This document shows, in pieces, positions 63,707 through 64,000 of a DNA stretch of 64,000 bases. The stretch is from Bacteroidales bacterium. Lineage in GTDB: Bacteria > Bacteroidota > Bacteroidia > Bacteroidales > UBA932. Both the position numbers and the translations under genes were made by a program. The notes below the pieces were generated by a model. It ran no database searches and had not been told where the DNA came from. It saw only the letters and a list, made by a program, of their open reading frames with translations. Location: the NCBI GenBank assembly GCA_017438975.1, contig JAFRUH010000025.1, positions 62,001 through 126,000 of the forward strand, in the 5' to 3' direction. Each line of letters begins with the position of its first letter. Within the stretch, counting starts at the first letter, position 1.

Positions 63707-64000
63707 ATGAAAAGAATCGTACTTGTAAGACACGGAGAAAGTGTCTGGAACCAGGAAAACCGTTTCACGGGATGGACCGACGTGGATCTCAGCCCGAAAG
63801 GCGTCAATGAAGCCATCGAGGCCGGAAAACTGCTGAAAGCGGAAGGATTTACCTTCGCCAAGGCCTATACGTCCTACCTGAAGCGTGCCGTCAAGACCCT
63901 GAACAACATCCTCGACAATATGGACCTGGACTGGATCCCGGTCGAAAAGAGCTGGCGTCTCAACGAGAAGCACTACGGAAACCTCCAGGGCTTGAACAAG
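63707..64000 (+). CDS. gpmA: 2,3-bisphosphoglycerate-dependent phosphoglycerate mutase, 5' part
   Basis: The first 98 codons of a glycolytic phosphoglycerate mutase that continues past the window. The histidine phosphatase motif VRHGES (His9 phosphorylated) is followed by [12 protein letters not shown] and the [14 protein letters not shown] segment that marks cofactor-dependent GpmA. The start fits the [10 protein letters not shown] opening. Confidence 0.95.
   Translation, partial: MKRIVLVRHGESVWNQENRFTGWTDVDLSPKGVNEAIEAGKLLKAEGFTFAKAYTSYLKRAVKTLNNILDNMDLDWIPVEKSWRLNEKHYGNLQGLNK

Noticed and set aside
1-64000. Search for tRNA, rRNA, CRISPR arrays, insertion sequences and prophage genes
   Set aside because: Gaps are short and filled by promoters or hairpins; no cloverleaf, repeat-spacer series, transposase or phage gene was recognised by eye.

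Overview
The window comes from a high-GC member of the Bacteroidota, most likely an uncultured Bacteroidales. The evidence is the recurring -7 box TAnnTTTG, often with a TTG or TTTG about 20 bp upstream, start codons without clear Shine-Dalgarno sites, and protein families typical of the phylum: DUF5686 barrels, C69 dipeptidases, M49-like lipoproteins, DUF5715, PrsW and ThrE. Genus-level placement is not possible by eye. The DNA is gene-dense. No gene-free stretch exceeds 300 bases, the longest being the 299-bp divergent region at 14225-14523. No rRNA, tRNA, CRISPR array, insertion sequence or prophage was recognised.

Region 1 (1-2529) holds the 3' end of a DUF1846 gene, serB and a secreted MBL-fold protein. 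Region 2 (2535-14224, minus strand) is one long purine operon: purC-like, purE, purL, purC, purF, purM, purH, purD, folD. Region 3 (14524-24127, plus strand) is a complete UMP operon: pyrC, carA, carB, pyrK, pyrD, pyrF, pyrE, pyrB, followed closely by an M16 peptidase and an EamA transporter. The two operons diverge from 14225-14523. The pyr side of that region carries a promoter, a 26-codon leader ORF, a U-rich tract and an intrinsic terminator ending three bases before the pyrC start, which looks like an attenuator. Region 4 (28015-31510) is purC (a third family member), purB and purA, the AMP branch.

Region 5 (31544-46205) is mixed: M28 peptidase, a sialidase pseudogene next to nagA, mutY, a nucleobase permease with an unusual phosphoribosyltransferase-like partner, a HAD lipoprotein, a ThrE-like exporter, a C69 dipeptidase, an EEP-family lipoprotein, pfkA, a beta-lactamase-family lipoprotein and superoxide dismutase. 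Region 6 (46212-55621) holds envelope proteins, a BaiN-type flavoprotein, a Fur-family regulator, an SGNH-GDPD fusion, EttA, a coiled-coil lipoprotein, a TlpA-like thioredoxin and a DUF5715 protein. Region 7 (55701-60555) is a phospholipid cluster (CDP-alcohol phosphatidyltransferase, two acyltransferases, SDR, DUF5686-type barrel). Region 8 (60575-64000) has PrsW, TrmO, PAP2, a remnant glycosidase-like lipoprotein and the start of gpmA.

The most notable observations are: (i) the glutaminase sites of both CarA (nucleophile Cys replaced by Gly) and PurF (Cys1 replaced by Met, with other glutamine-site residues changed) are degenerate while PurL keeps its triad, suggesting ammonia-driven carbamoyl phosphate and phosphoribosylamine formation; (ii) the putative pyr attenuator; (iii) PyrB fused to a PyrI-type zinc module without the effector domain; (iv) three different PurC-family genes; (v) a 28-bp perfect inverted repeat; and (vi) several promoters placed so that the transcript would begin at or next to the start codon.
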